DNA of 64,000 bases from an uncultured Lachnospiraceae bacterium (GCA_910577835.1 CAJTOU010000003.1:62001-126000), one strand, 5' to 3'; positions 46,806 to 55,294 are shown, counted from the first letter of the stretch. Numbers and translations: made by a program. Notes: generated from the sequence alone by a model not told the origin.

Positions 46806-46841
46806 GGGCAATCAGTTTTTGGCTGGTTGCTTTTATTTTTT
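46806..46841 (+). terminator. Terminator of the ArAE-like gene
   Basis: GCAATCAG/CTGGTTGC (one wobble) with a TTTTTGG loop, followed by TTTTATTTTTTT. Confidence 0.85.
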
Positions 46842-46950
46842 TATAGGAAATTGCTTTGCGAATTTCCTATAAGCAGCCCGAAAGGGCAGCTATTATCGAA
46901 CAAAGTGCAAAGAAGGTTTTCAAATATATAGTGCCGCAGGCACTTTGTTC
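46841..46950. repeat. Hairpin cluster between ArAE and spoIIID genes
   Basis: Three perfect dyads in a row: TTATAGGAAATT/AATTTCCTATAA (46841-46872), GCCC-GAAA-GGGC with a GNRA-type loop on the plus strand (46877-46888), and GAACAAAGTGC/GCACTTTGTTC (46898-46908 with 46940-46950), the last ending at the spoIIID stop codon. None has a T-run. Confidence 0.6.
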
Positions 46951-47201
46951 TAGTGTAGCTGCAGATATTTTTCTCTTGTAGCCATGCCGCCGCGGATATG
47001 ACGTTCTGATTTATTAATATCCAGCACATGGCGGACAGATTCTGAAAGTCCTTTGTTAATATCCGGAAGTCTTTCTGTACAGTCCTTATGTACGGTGGAT
47101 TTACTGACACCGAATTTTTTTGCCGCCTGTCTTACAGTGCAGCCCGTTTCAATAATGTAAAGAGCAATCATGGTAGCTCTTTCTTCTATGTAATTTTTCA
47201 A
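46950..47201 (-). CDS. spoIIID: Sporulation transcription factor SpoIIID
   Basis: An 83-residue mother-cell regulator with a helix-turn-helix (TVRQAAKKFGVSKSTVHKD) and a basic C-terminus (GMATREKYLQ), the SpoIIID pattern. It tunes mother-cell gene expression between sigma-E and sigma-K. Being next to mreB/mbl is the classical Firmicute neighbourhood. A sigma-E-like promoter is present upstream (47234-47262). Confidence 0.95.
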   Translation of the reverse strand: MKNYIEERATMIALYIIETGCTVRQAAKKFGVSKSTVHKDCTERLPDINKGLSESVRHVLDINKSERHIRGGMATREKYLQLH

Positions 47202-47233
47202 AGGAAAAACCTCTGTTTGTAGTTAGTTGTTAA

Positions 47234-47262
47234 ATCATATGCCGAAAAGGGGATAAGTATGA
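47234..47262 (-). promoter_or_regulatory. Sigma-E-type promoter of spoIIID
   Basis: On the minus strand, TCATACT (six of seven to KMATATT), a 14-bp spacer and CATATGAT (six of eight to CATACAHT), ending 33 bp before the ATG. spoIIID is sigma-E-dependent in Bacillus subtilis, so the site fits its expected control. Confidence 0.5.
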
Positions 47263-47267
47263 ATGAA

Positions 47268-47450
47268 AGTGAAAAAAAGGGTTTGAGCCGGTTCAGTAGG
47301 GAACTGAACCGGCTCAAAGAAACGAAAATGATTTACGGGGGGTGCCTGGAGCCGAAGCTCCAGGCTTGAGTATGAAAAACGGTATATTCAATAGATAGGG
47401 TACATTGAATATACAAGTAGCAATTGCTTGCTACATTCTATATAATACAT
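47268..47450 (-). ncRNA. Probable structured minus-strand RNA with terminator
   Basis: Read 5' to 3' on the minus strand there are four perfect hairpins: GTAGCAAG..TTGCTAC-type (about 47417-47435), TATATTCAAT/ATTGAATATA (about 47382-47412), GCCTGGAGC-TTCG-GCTCCAGGC (about 47344-47366) and TTTGAGCCGGTTCAG/CTGAACCGGCTCAAA (47282-47296 with 47304-47318) followed by CCCTTTTTTT. The C(UUCG)G tetraloop and the terminal T-run both exist only in the minus orientation, which argues for a transcript of about 180 nt. No ORF is seen. It ends just upstream of the spoIIID promoter. I could not find a convincing promoter. Family not recognised. Confidence 0.5.
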
Positions 47451-47562
47451 AAGGTGTATGTATAAAATGTGAACAAAAAGAAAATATAAAGTAAATAAAA
47501 TAAATATTTTTTATGAACTCAAAAAAAACCGACAAAATCTGCAAGAAAAATAAAAAAAGTTC

Positions 47563-47591
47563 TTCCATATTTGAAAGATATTGTATATAAT
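47563..47591 (+). promoter_or_regulatory. Candidate promoter of the mreB-flagellar operon
   Basis: TTCCAT (47563-47568), 17-bp spacer, TATAAT (47586-47591), with a leader of about 140 nt that contains the dyad at 47640-47675. The -35 is poor. Confidence 0.4.
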
Positions 47592-47639
47592 GAAAAGTGG
47601 TGGAAATATCTTTGAATAAGAGCTATATTTTATTTCATT

Positions 47640-47676
47640 GAACAGAGTGTGTATATAGCAGCAGGCACTTTGTTCT
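47640..47676. repeat. Second copy of the GCAGGCACTTTGTTCT repeat hairpin
   Basis: GAACAGAGTG (47640-47649) pairs with CACTTTGTTC (47666-47675) with one mismatch. The 16 bp at 47661-47676 are identical to 46936-46951 at the other side of the spoIIID block. Confidence 0.6.
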
Positions 47677-47734
47677 GATTATTTTACAGAGTATACTAAA
47701 TAATGATAAGCATTGGTGCTGGAAGGAGACATAA

Positions 47735-48727
47735 ATGTTAGAAACAGATATTGGGATTGATTTGGGAACAGCAAGCATACTTGTTTTTATAAAGGGAAAA
47801 GGGGTTGTACTGAAGGAGCCTTCAGTGGTGGCATTTGACAGAGATACCAACAAGATTAAGGCAATCGGTGAGGAAGCCCGTCTGATGATTGGACGTACTC
47901 CCGGAAATATTGTAGCCGTAAGACCATTGAGGCAGGGGGTTATTTCAGATTATACAGTAACAGAAAAAATGATTAAGCATTTTATACAGAAGGCAATCGG
48001 AAAAAGAACCTTTAAAAAGCCGCGTATTGCGGTTTGTGTGCCAAGCGGCGTTACAGAAGTGGAAAAAAAGGCCGTGGAAGATGCTACATGGCAGGCCGGT
48101 GCGCGTTCGGTTGATATTATAGAGGAACCAATCGCAGCGGCTATTGGAGCCGGTATTGATATAGCGAAGCCATGCGGAAATATGATAGTTGATATTGGCG
48201 GAGGAACAACAGATATTGCGGTGATTTCTCTTGGAGGAGCAGTAGTCAGCACTTCTATAAAAATTGCCGGAGATGATTTTGATGAAGCGATTGTTCGCTT
48301 TATGAGAAAGAAGCATAATCTTTTGATTGGTGAGCGTACTGCGGAGGAAATAAAGATAAAAATCGGCAGTGCATTTCCTAAGCAGGAAGTTGTAACAATG
48401 GATGTAAGAGGCCGAAATCTTGTTACTGGTCTTCCAAAGACAATCACCGTCACTTCGGAGGAAACAGAAGAGGCACTTCGTGAGGCAACTTCACAGATTG
48501 TAGAGGCAGTACACAGTGTACTTGAAAAAACTCCGCCGGAGCTGTCTTCGGATATTGCAGAGCGCGGCATTGTGCTGACAGGTGGAGGTGCCCTTTTGCA
48601 GGGACTTGAGGAACTGATTGAAAGCAAGACAGGGATTAATACTATGACAGCAGAGGACCCTATGACAGCAGTAGCTGTTGGAACAGGCAAATATATCGAA
48701 TTTTTAAGCGACAGCGGAAATGATTAA
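47735..48727 (+). CDS. mreB: Rod-shape protein MreB/Mbl
   Basis: A 330-residue actin-like filament protein guiding peptidoglycan synthesis along the membrane. Phosphate and adenosine motifs are visible (IGIDLGTASILVF, MIVDIGGGTTDIAV, GIVLTGGGALLQGL). In Firmicutes the copy between spoIIID and flhO is generally mbl; the sequence alone does not let me separate mreB from mbl. AAGGAG precedes the ATG, and flhO starts 24 bp after the stop, so it heads the flagellar operon. Confidence 0.94.
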   Translation: MLETDIGIDLGTASILVFIKGKGVVLKEPSVVAFDRDTNKIKAIGEEARLMIGRTPGNIVAVRPLRQGVISDYTVTEKMIKHFIQKAIGKRTFKKPRIAVCVPSGVTEVEKKAVEDATWQAGARSVDIIEEPIAAAIGAGIDIAKPCGNMIVDIGGGTTDIAVISLGGAVVSTSIKIAGDDFDEAIVRFMRKKHNLLIGERTAEEIKIKIGSAFPKQEVVTMDVRGRNLVTGLPKTITVTSEETEEALREATSQIVEAVHSVLEKTPPELSSDIAERGIVLTGGGALLQGLEELIESKTGINTMTAEDPMTAVAVGTGKYIEFLSDSGND

Positions 48728-48751
48728 ATTTAAAAAGGAAGAGAGAATTGT

Positions 48752-49525
48752 ATGATTAGAGGATTATATGCAGCATATACAGGTATGATTAACCAGCAGG
48801 AAAGGCTGGATACCGTGACAAACAATCTTGCAAATGCAACGACAACAGGCTTTAAGCGGGAAGGACTTACTTCAAAGGCTTTCGACCAGATGTTGACGGT
48901 AAAGATTAGAGATTTATCTGTGCCTTATATTAATGAAGGAATTGGTCGAATGAGCCTTGGCGTAAAGATAGGAGAAAATTATACAGATTATAAACAGGGT
49001 TCTTTTCGGGAAACTGGAAATACCTATGACCTTGCGATTGATGGAGATGGATTTTTTGCAATTGCCTTTACTGACAAATTGGGCAGAGAAACCATCAAAT
49101 ATACAAGAGATGGACAGTTTACAACAGATGTCGATGGCAATTTAAGAACTCTTGAGGGCGATTATGTACAGGGAGAAGGAGGAAATATAACGATTCCGAC
49201 TGAAAGCTCAAGGATTTATATTGATACAAACGGTGATATTTATGCGGACGATGTCTATGTAGATACGATTGAAATCGTAGATTTTGAAGATTATAATTAT
49301 CTGAGCAAATACGGGGAAAATCTTTATGACCTTGTGGAAGGCGGCAGAGAACGGGATACCACAGCGGGAGTAAGACAAGGATATCTTGAGATGTCCAATA
49401 TTAACGTAGTAAAAGAAATGGTAGAAATGATTACCATATCCAGAGCATATGAAAGTAACCAGAAACTGATTCAAGCGGCAGACGATATGCTTGATAAATC
49501 CGTCAATCAGGTAGGCAGAGTATAG
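48752..49525 (+). CDS. flhO: Flagellar basal-body rod protein (FlhO/FlgF type)
   Basis: A 257-residue FlgF/FlgG-type rod protein with the N-terminal rod signature (YTGMINQQERLDTVTNNLANATTTGFK), a middle FlgE/F/G domain (YDLAIDGDGFFAI) and the C-terminal heptad NVVKEMVEMITISRAYESNQK. It is exported by the flagellar type III system to build the distal rod. It pairs with the flhP gene 13 bp downstream. Confidence 0.93.
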   Translation: MIRGLYAAYTGMINQQERLDTVTNNLANATTTGFKREGLTSKAFDQMLTVKIRDLSVPYINEGIGRMSLGVKIGENYTDYKQGSFRETGNTYDLAIDGDGFFAIAFTDKLGRETIKYTRDGQFTTDVDGNLRTLEGDYVQGEGGNITIPTESSRIYIDTNGDIYADDVYVDTIEIVDFEDYNYLSKYGENLYDLVEGGRERDTTAGVRQGYLEMSNINVVKEMVEMITISRAYESNQKLIQAADDMLDKSVNQVGRV

Positions 49526-49538
49526 GAGGTATAAAATC

Positions 49539-50360
49539 ATGATGAGATCACTTTGGACGGCTGCATCAGGAATGACATCACAGCAGACAGCCGTAGACGT
49601 TATTGCAAATAATCTGGCAAATGTTAATTCAGCCGGCTATAAAACACAGACAGCACAGTTTAAGACATTGTTGTATCAAACTTCGCAGGCGATTACCACA
49701 AGCGCAAATGGCGCGACAAAGCCGGTAGGCGCACAGGTAGGACTGGGTGTCCGTAATTCTGCGATTGCCACGATTTTCCGTCAGGGAAATATGACAGAAA
49801 CAGAAGTTGATACAGATTTTGGAATTAATGGAGACGGATTTTTTCAGGTTCAGGATACAAATGGCGGAATTTTGTATACAAGAAATGGTTCTTTTACATG
49901 GAGTCCAATGGGCGATGGTGTTATGATGCTATGTAACAGTGAGGGCTATGGAGTACTTGATTCCACAGGAGTACCTATTACATTGGATTCTTCTGAATAT
50001 GATATGAGCAAGGTGATGATTGATACTACTGGTACTTTATGTTATCCGGGAGAAACCGGACAGCCGGAGTCTCTTGGGATTCAGATTGGACTGGTACAGT
50101 TTTCCAATCCGGGAGGACTCGAAAAAATGTCTGACAGTACATATATAGAATCCGAAGCCTCCGGTCCTGCCATTTATGAGGCGGATAATCCGAATATTAA
50201 ACAGTCTATACTGCGTCAGGGCTGGCTTGAAGCGTCGAATGTCAATGTAGCAGATGAAATGGTAAATCTGATTGTTGCACAGCGTGCCTATGAGATGAAT
50301 TCAAAGGCTATTACGGCATCAGATGAGATGCTTCAGCAGGCAAATCAGTTAAAGAGATAG
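49539..50360 (+). CDS. flhP: Flagellar distal rod protein (FlhP/FlgG type)
   Basis: A 273-residue rod protein with SGMTSQQTAVDVIANNLANVNSAGYK at the N-terminus (positions 8-33), FGINGDGFFQV, and the C-terminal NVNVADEMVNLIVAQRAYEMNSKA. It continues the rod begun by FlhO. Two ATG codons abut at 49539; the first has AGGAGG 9 nt upstream. Confidence 0.94.
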   Translation: MMRSLWTAASGMTSQQTAVDVIANNLANVNSAGYKTQTAQFKTLLYQTSQAITTSANGATKPVGAQVGLGVRNSAIATIFRQGNMTETEVDTDFGINGDGFFQVQDTNGGILYTRNGSFTWSPMGDGVMMLCNSEGYGVLDSTGVPITLDSSEYDMSKVMIDTTGTLCYPGETGQPESLGIQIGLVQFSNPGGLEKMSDSTYIESEASGPAIYEADNPNIKQSILRQGWLEASNVNVADEMVNLIVAQRAYEMNSKAITASDEMLQQANQLKR

Positions 50361-50403
50361 TGATTTAGAAAACAGTCTGTAAGGACAGTAAGGAGAGAAA
50401 ATT

Positions 50404-50775
50404 ATGAATACAATCGCAGGTGGTTCGGATTTATTATCCTATTATAATGATTTATATTCTACTTCTGGTAAAACCTCAGGAAGCAATTTGGAAAATACTT
50501 TGACAAACAAAGATTATTCGACGGCAACGGAAGAGGAATTAATGGATGTCTGCAAGCAGTTTGAATCATACTTTGTGGAACAGATGCTAAAGCAGATGGA
50601 AAAAATGGTGCCAAAGAGCGAGGAAAGCTCTACCACAGACAAATATATGGATTATTTTGGAGATACCTTCAATCAGTATATTGCACAAACTATTACAGAA
50701 AGCAATGGCGGACAGGGAATCGGCATCGCAAAAACATTATATGAGCAGATGAAAATAAATTACGGACTGGAATAA
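50404..50775 (+). CDS. Rod-binding protein (FlgJ N-terminal type)
   Basis: A 123-residue protein with the FlgJ N-terminal block (EELMDVCKQFESYFVEQMLKQM at 40-61 and GGQGIGIAKTLYEQM near the end) but no peptidoglycan hydrolase domain. It is expected to cap the growing rod. A separate muramidase would be needed elsewhere. Confidence 0.88.
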   Translation: MNTIAGGSDLLSYYNDLYSTSGKTSGSNLENTLTNKDYSTATEEELMDVCKQFESYFVEQMLKQMEKMVPKSEESSTTDKYMDYFGDTFNQYIAQTITESNGGQGIGIAKTLYEQMKINYGLE

Positions 50776-50781
50776 TATCAT

Positions 50782-53043
50782 ATGAGTTCATTAAGCGGTT
50801 ATGTAGAAAAAATTGTATACAGAAACAGCGAGAATGGATATACAGTGCTTACGGTGGCTGACCGAAACGATGAGGTTACGTGCGTAGGCACTTTTCAGTA
50901 TATCGGTGAAGGAGAATATGTGGAGCTGGAGGGTGATTATGTGACGCATCCTTCCTATGGAGAGCAGCTTTCTGTCCGCTCCTATGAGATAAAGGAGCCG
51001 GAAGACGAAAAAGCGATTATCAAATATCTTGGTTCAGGCGCAATTAAGGGGGTAGGGCCAGCTCTGGCAGATAGAATCGTCAGGCATTTTAAAGGAGATG
51101 TTTTCCGTATTATCGAGGAACAGCCGGAGCGTCTTTCGGAGGTAAAGGGAATCAGTAAGAGGATTGCCATAGAAATTGCAGACCAGCTTGAGGAAAAAAA
51201 GGATATGCGTCAGGCAATGATTTTTCTTCAGCAGTATAGTATTTCCATGAATCTTTCCATAAAAATATACAATGCCTATGGCCCTGAACTGTATACTATT
51301 ATTAAGAAAAATCCTTACAGGCTGGCGGATGATATTGATGGAGTCGGATTTAAGATAGCCGATGAAATTGCCATGAAAGTGGGAATCAGCAGTAATTCTG
51401 ATTTCAGAATTAAAAGCGGAATCCAGTATATTCTTTCCACTGCAGGCTCCAACGGACACGCCTATCTTCCACAGGATGTACTTCTTGAGGATATAAAGAA
51501 CATGCTTTTGATAGAAGCGGATGATATTGACAAATATCTTATGGATTTGGTAATTGATAAAAAGATAGTGGTAAAAAAGTCAGAGGATGGCAACCGTGTC
51601 TATTCTTCCATATATTATTATGCAGAGCTGAATATTGCGGCAAAGCTGCGAGAACTGGATATTCGAAGTACAGTTTCAGAGCAGATACTGGAAAAAGAGA
51701 TTGATAAAATACAAAAGGAATCCTCGCTGGTACTTGATGAGCTGCAAAAGAGAGCTGTTATGGAAGCAGTGAAATGTGGTATTTTAATTATTACCGGCGG
51801 ACCAGGTACTGGAAAAACCACTACGATTAATACGATTATCCGGTATTTTGAGGAACATGGAATGGAGATTCTTCTGGCAGCTCCAACAGGACGCGCGGCA
51901 AAGCGCATGACTGAGGCCACAGGGCATGAAGCACAGACAATTCACAGAATGCTGGAAATCACCGGTGCACCAGATGAGAACGATGTCAAAAATGAACATT
52001 TGGGCATGAGGTTTGAAAGAAATGAAAATAATCCACTGGAAACAGATGTGGTGATTATTGATGAAATGTCCATGGTGGATATGTTTCTGATGAATGCGCT
52101 GCTTCGTGCGCTGGTGCCAAGGGCAAAACTTATTCTGGTGGGAGATGTGAACCAGCTTCCAAGCGTAGGTCCCGGAAATGTATTAAAGGATATGATTTGC
52201 TCTCACTGCTATAATGTGGTAATGCTGACGAAGATATTCCGGCAGGCCGCACAGAGCGGAATCATTGTAAATGCCCATAAGATTAATGATGGAGAAATGA
52301 TAAAGCTTGACAATGCCCACAAGGACTTTTTATTTATTAAAAGACCGGAGGCAAATCAGATTATAAGCGCTGTGATTACTCTTATAAAAGAAAAGCTTCC
52401 AAAATATGTAGATGCACAGCCGATAGAAATACAGGTTCTTACTCCCATGCGCAAAGGAGCACTAGGAGTGGAGCGGCTGAATGAAATTCTTCAGCAGTAT
52501 CTCAATCCTCCAGAAGCGGGAAAAAAGGAAAAGGAAACAGGAAACAGCATATTCCGCGAGGGCGATAAGGTTATGCAAATCAAAAATAACTATCAGACAA
52601 AATGGGAAAAACGCGGTTATCACGGTCTTGTACTGGAGCAGGGCACAGGAGTCTTTAATGGGGATATGGGAGTGATTCGTAGTATCAACACCTATATGGA
52701 AAGTCTTGAGGTGGAATTTGAAGATGAAAAGTTTGTGACTTATTCCTTTAAGGAACTGGAAGAACTGGAGCTTGCCTATGCCGTTACCATACACAAATCT
52801 CAGGGAAGCGAGTATCCGGCGGTAGTTATGCCGCTTTTGACCGGACCGAGAATGCTGATGAATCGGAATCTTTTGTATACAGGAGTGACAAGAGCTAAAA
52901 AATGTGTCTGTATTGTAGGGATGGAACAGGCGGTACAGCAAATGATAAATAATGAGAATGAACAGAAAAGATATTCTTCTCTGAATGAGAGAATACAGGA
53001 GATGGATAATATAAGGGAGGCTGCGTGGCAGATACAAAATTAA
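50782..53043 (+). CDS. recD2: RecD2-like ATP-dependent DNA helicase
   Basis: A 753-residue SF1B 5'-3' helicase: N-terminal OB-like and helix-hairpin-helix region (about 1-200; IKGVGPALADRIVRHF, VDGVGFKIADEIA-like), then motor domains with Walker A GGPGTGKTTTI, DEMSMVD, GDVNQLPSVGPG, and late motifs VTIHKSQGSEYP and YTGVTRAKK. RecD2 acts in DNA repair and fork maintenance without RecBC. It starts 6 bp after the rod-binding gene, inside the flagellar operon, and comF overlaps its 3' end. Confidence 0.94.
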   Translation: MSSLSGYVEKIVYRNSENGYTVLTVADRNDEVTCVGTFQYIGEGEYVELEGDYVTHPSYGEQLSVRSYEIKEPEDEKAIIKYLGSGAIKGVGPALADRIVRHFKGDVFRIIEEQPERLSEVKGISKRIAIEIADQLEEKKDMRQAMIFLQQYSISMNLSIKIYNAYGPELYTIIKKNPYRLADDIDGVGFKIADEIAMKVGISSNSDFRIKSGIQYILSTAGSNGHAYLPQDVLLEDIKNMLLIEADDIDKYLMDLVIDKKIVVKKSEDGNRVYSSIYYYAELNIAAKLRELDIRSTVSEQILEKEIDKIQKESSLVLDELQKRAVMEAVKCGILIITGGPGTGKTTTINTIIRYFEEHGMEILLAAPTGRAAKRMTEATGHEAQTIHRMLEITGAPDENDVKNEHLGMRFERNENNPLETDVVIIDEMSMVDMFLMNALLRALVPRAKLILVGDVNQLPSVGPGNVLKDMICSHCYNVVMLTKIFRQAAQSGIIVNAHKINDGEMIKLDNAHKDFLFIKRPEANQIISAVITLIKEKLPKYVDAQPIEIQVLTPMRKGALGVERLNEILQQYLNPPEAGKKEKETGNSIFREGDKVMQIKNNYQTKWEKRGYHGLVLEQGTGVFNGDMGVIRSINTYMESLEVEFEDEKFVTYSFKELEELELAYAVTIHKSQGSEYPAVVMPLLTGPRMLMNRNLLYTGVTRAKKCVCIVGMEQAVQQMINNENEQKRYSSLNERIQEMDNIREAAWQIQN

Positions 53044-53759
53044 AAAATACAGAAAAGCTTTTACAGATTTTCTTTCCGAAAACATGTCCTATCTGTGAGG
53101 AAATATTAGAAAAGCATCGGGAAATATGCAGGAAATGTGAAAAAAATCTTCGTTATATCAGAGAGCCGAAATGCAAAAAATGTGGAAAGCCGTTTGAACT
53201 GGAAGAATCCGGCTCTGAACTCAGGGAATATTGTACAGACTGTATAAAAAGAACACATCATTATGAGTCCGGTATGGCAGTTTTTCAATACAGTGATGAA
53301 CTCAGGGAATCCATTTACCGGTTTAAATATTATAATCAGAGAACCTATGCAAAATTTTATGGCAGAGCGATGGCGCGTTATAAAAGACAGATAAAGGACC
53401 TTGGCATACAGATTCTTATTCCTGTACCCATAAGCCGCAAAAGGAAAATTACAAGAGGCTACAATCAGGCAGAACTTATGGCGCAGGCGCTTGGAAGAGA
53501 ACTGAACCTTCCTGTGGACAGCGGCTATCTGCTTCGGGAAAAGAATACTTTGCCTCAAAAGGAGCTGAATGAGAAGGAACGGAGAAATAATTTAAAAAAT
53601 GCTTTTAAAATTTCTGAAAATGTTATAAAATATAAGAAAGTATTATTGGTAGACGATATTTATACGACAGGAAGCACAATAGATGCATGTGCTCTGGTAT
53701 TGAAACAGGCAGGAGCAGAGAAGGTGTATTTTATCAGTCTCTGTATAGGGGTTGTTTGA
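53025..53759 (+). CDS. comF: ComF-family phosphoribosyltransferase-like protein
   Basis: A 244-residue protein with N-terminal zinc cysteines (CPICEEIL, CRKCEKNL, CKKCGKPF, CTDC) and a PRTase domain with VLLVDDIYTTGSTIDAC. ComFC in competent bacteria helps DNA uptake or recombination; here the function is inferred. It begins at GTG 53025 inside recD2, overlapping it by 19 bp, with AGGGAGG just upstream, suggesting coupled translation. Confidence 0.92.
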   Translation: MADTKLKNTEKLLQIFFPKTCPICEEILEKHREICRKCEKNLRYIREPKCKKCGKPFELEESGSELREYCTDCIKRTHHYESGMAVFQYSDELRESIYRFKYYNQRTYAKFYGRAMARYKRQIKDLGIQILIPVPISRKRKITRGYNQAELMAQALGRELNLPVDSGYLLREKNTLPQKELNEKERRNNLKNAFKISENVIKYKKVLLVDDIYTTGSTIDACALVLKQAGAEKVYFISLCIGVV

Positions 53760-53764
53760 CGCAG

Positions 53765-53789
53765 GTCATCAGACTTAAGGGTTGATGAC
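53765..53789 (+). repeat. Intergenic stem-loop, family copy 1
   Basis: GTCATCA/TGATGAC with a short loop, followed by ATAAAAAATA. Related elements occur at 54223-54290 and 55243-55278. Confidence 0.55.
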
Positions 53790-53827
53790 ATAAAAAATAT
53801 AAATTTATAGATTGGAGGAATTGTGAT

Positions 53828-54220
53828 ATGGAAGTTATGAATTGCAGAAATTGTAAAAGGCTGTTTAACTATATCGGAGGACAGATGATATGTCCTTCCT
53901 GTAAGGATAAACTGGAACAGAAGTTTCTGGAGGTAAAACAGTATATCAGAGAAAATCCGGGCAAAAATATTTCCGAGATTTCCAAAGATATGGATGTTTC
54001 CATACACCAGCTTAAAACATGGGTACGTCAGGAGCGTTTAACCTTTACTTCGGAATCTAATATGACCATCGACTGTGAGAAATGCGGCGCTCCGATTCGG
54101 ACCGGAAGATTTTGTGAAAACTGCAAGAGAAATATGGTAAATACATTGGATTCATTATATAAAAAGGATGATATGTCAAAACCGAAACGTCACCAGTCAG
54201 ATAAAATGAGGCATCTTTAG
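53828..54220 (+). CDS. yvyF: YvyF-type flagellar operon zinc protein
   Basis: A 130-residue protein of the YvyF/TIGR03826 type, which is generally found before flgM. It has CRNCKRLF and CPSC near the N-terminus, a central helix-turn-helix-like stretch (ISEISKDMDVSIHQLKTWVRQ) and a C-terminal CEKCGAPI...CENCKR zinc site. The role is probably regulatory but has not been defined in this sequence. It lies between comF and flgM. Confidence 0.85.
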   Translation: MEVMNCRNCKRLFNYIGGQMICPSCKDKLEQKFLEVKQYIRENPGKNISEISKDMDVSIHQLKTWVRQERLTFTSESNMTIDCEKCGAPIRTGRFCENCKRNMVNTLDSLYKKDDMSKPKRHQSDKMRHL

Positions 54221-54222
54221 CT

Positions 54223-54290
54223 GTCAGTCTTTCTGGCTGATAACGAAAGAGCAGGAGGTTATCAGTCAGAAAGACTGATGATATTAAAAA
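54223..54290 (+). repeat. Intergenic stem-loop, family copy 2
   Basis: CAGTCTTTCTG...CTGATAAC pairs with GTTATCAG...CAGAAAGACTG, a longer stem of about 18 bp with a small gap, followed by ATGATATTAAAAAAG. Confidence 0.55.
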
Positions 54291-54399
54291 AGAATGCGCT
54301 TTTGCCCATTCTTTTTCTTTTGGGCTAAAGTTATGGCAAAAAAAACCGATATTAAAAATAGAGCAAATAAATTCGATGAAGAGCAAGGAGGCGTATAAC

Positions 54400-54669
54400 A
54401 TGAGAATAGATGCTTTAAACCAGGTCGGTCAGATTTATGATGCGAAGGGAAACAGAAAAGTAAACCATAGCTCAAAGGCTGCCGACAGTGACAAGGTTGA
54501 AATATCAAGCTTTGGTAAAGACTTGCAGATTGCAAAACAGGCGGTAGCCGGCGCTTCTGATATCAGAGAGGCAAAGGTGGCCGAATATAAAAAGCGTATT
54601 GCAAACGGCACATACAATGTATCAGCAGAAGCCTTTGCGGATAAAATACTGGCTGAATATGACGGATGA
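54400..54669 (+). CDS. flgM: Anti-sigma-28 factor FlgM
   Basis: An 89-residue FlgM with the C-terminal sigma-binding helices (VAEYKKRIANGTYNVSAEAFADKILAEY region). It inhibits sigma-28 until the hook is complete and it is exported, gating late genes such as flagellin. ATG 54400 follows AAGGAGG with 7-nt spacing; the frame opens earlier (54376) without a site. Confidence 0.9.
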   Translation: MRIDALNQVGQIYDAKGNRKVNHSSKAADSDKVEISSFGKDLQIAKQAVAGASDIREAKVAEYKKRIANGTYNVSAEAFADKILAEYDG

Positions 54670-54704
54670 TTTACCAAATAGATTATGTGTAAGGAGAGAA
54701 TCAG

Positions 54705-55217
54705 GTGGCTAGTTTAATTGATGAATTAATAAGCGTATTAGGTGCGGAGAATGAAGAATACAAGGAGCTGACAAGGATTTCCTCTGAGAAGACGACAGTC
54801 ATTATCAAAGAGGACCTTGACAGACTTCGTGAAATTACTGCGAAAGAGCAGGAGCACGCCGGTACGCTTATTAATTTGGAAAAAAAGAGGGAAAGTGTTA
54901 CCTCGGATATTGCGCTGGTACTAAATCAGAACCCGGGTGATTTAACGGTAAAGACCATTATCAATATTCTGGCAGGGCAGAAGGAGGTTCAGGCACGGCT
55001 TACGCAGGTGCATGACGATTTAAGAAATACCCTGAAACGCTTTTCCATGGTCAACGATATTAATAAAAATTTAATCAAAGAATCGCTGGAAATTATTGAT
55101 TTTAACCTTAATTTTATTAAGGGAATGTATCAGGCGCCTGAAGTTGCGAATTATTCCAGAGATGCGATGAATGTATCTCCTGCATTAGACCTTGGCGTAT
55201 TCGACGCAAAACAATAA
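54705..55217 (+). CDS. flgN: Flagellar export chaperone FlgN
   Basis: A 170-residue helical protein with the FlgN pattern: N-terminal helical bundle (LIDELISVLGAENEEYKEL) and a C-terminal substrate-binding helix (INKNLIKESLEIIDFNLNFIKG region). It is the export chaperone for hook-filament junction proteins FlgK and FlgL. It starts at GTG 54705, preceded by AAGGAG at about 54690, with the flgK genes directly downstream. Confidence 0.88.
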   Translation: MASLIDELISVLGAENEEYKELTRISSEKTTVIIKEDLDRLREITAKEQEHAGTLINLEKKRESVTSDIALVLNQNPGDLTVKTIINILAGQKEVQARLTQVHDDLRNTLKRFSMVNDINKNLIKESLEIIDFNLNFIKGMYQAPEVANYSRDAMNVSPALDLGVFDAKQ

Positions 55218-55242
55218 AATAAGAAGCGTGCTACGCACGCAC

Positions 55243-55278
55243 AAGTTATCAACCTTCGGCTGATGACATTAAAAAATA
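55243..55278 (+). repeat. Intergenic stem-loop, family copy 3
   Basis: GTTATCA with TGATGAC and a TTCG-containing loop, followed by ATTAAAAAATAGG; a separate GCGTGC-TAC-GCACGC hairpin precedes it at about 55226-55240. It lies between flgN and flgK, ahead of the ribosome site. Confidence 0.55.
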
Positions 55279-55294
55279 GGAAGTTGGTGACACA

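Noticed and set aside
47282..47318. Insertion sequence end at the perfect 15-bp inverted repeat
   Set aside because: There is no second copy or transposase, and a T-run follows on the minus strand, so a terminator fits better.
47950..48690. Minus-strand ORF of 246 codons
   Set aside because: It is an antisense shadow of mreB with no ribosome site; the plus strand has all actin motifs.
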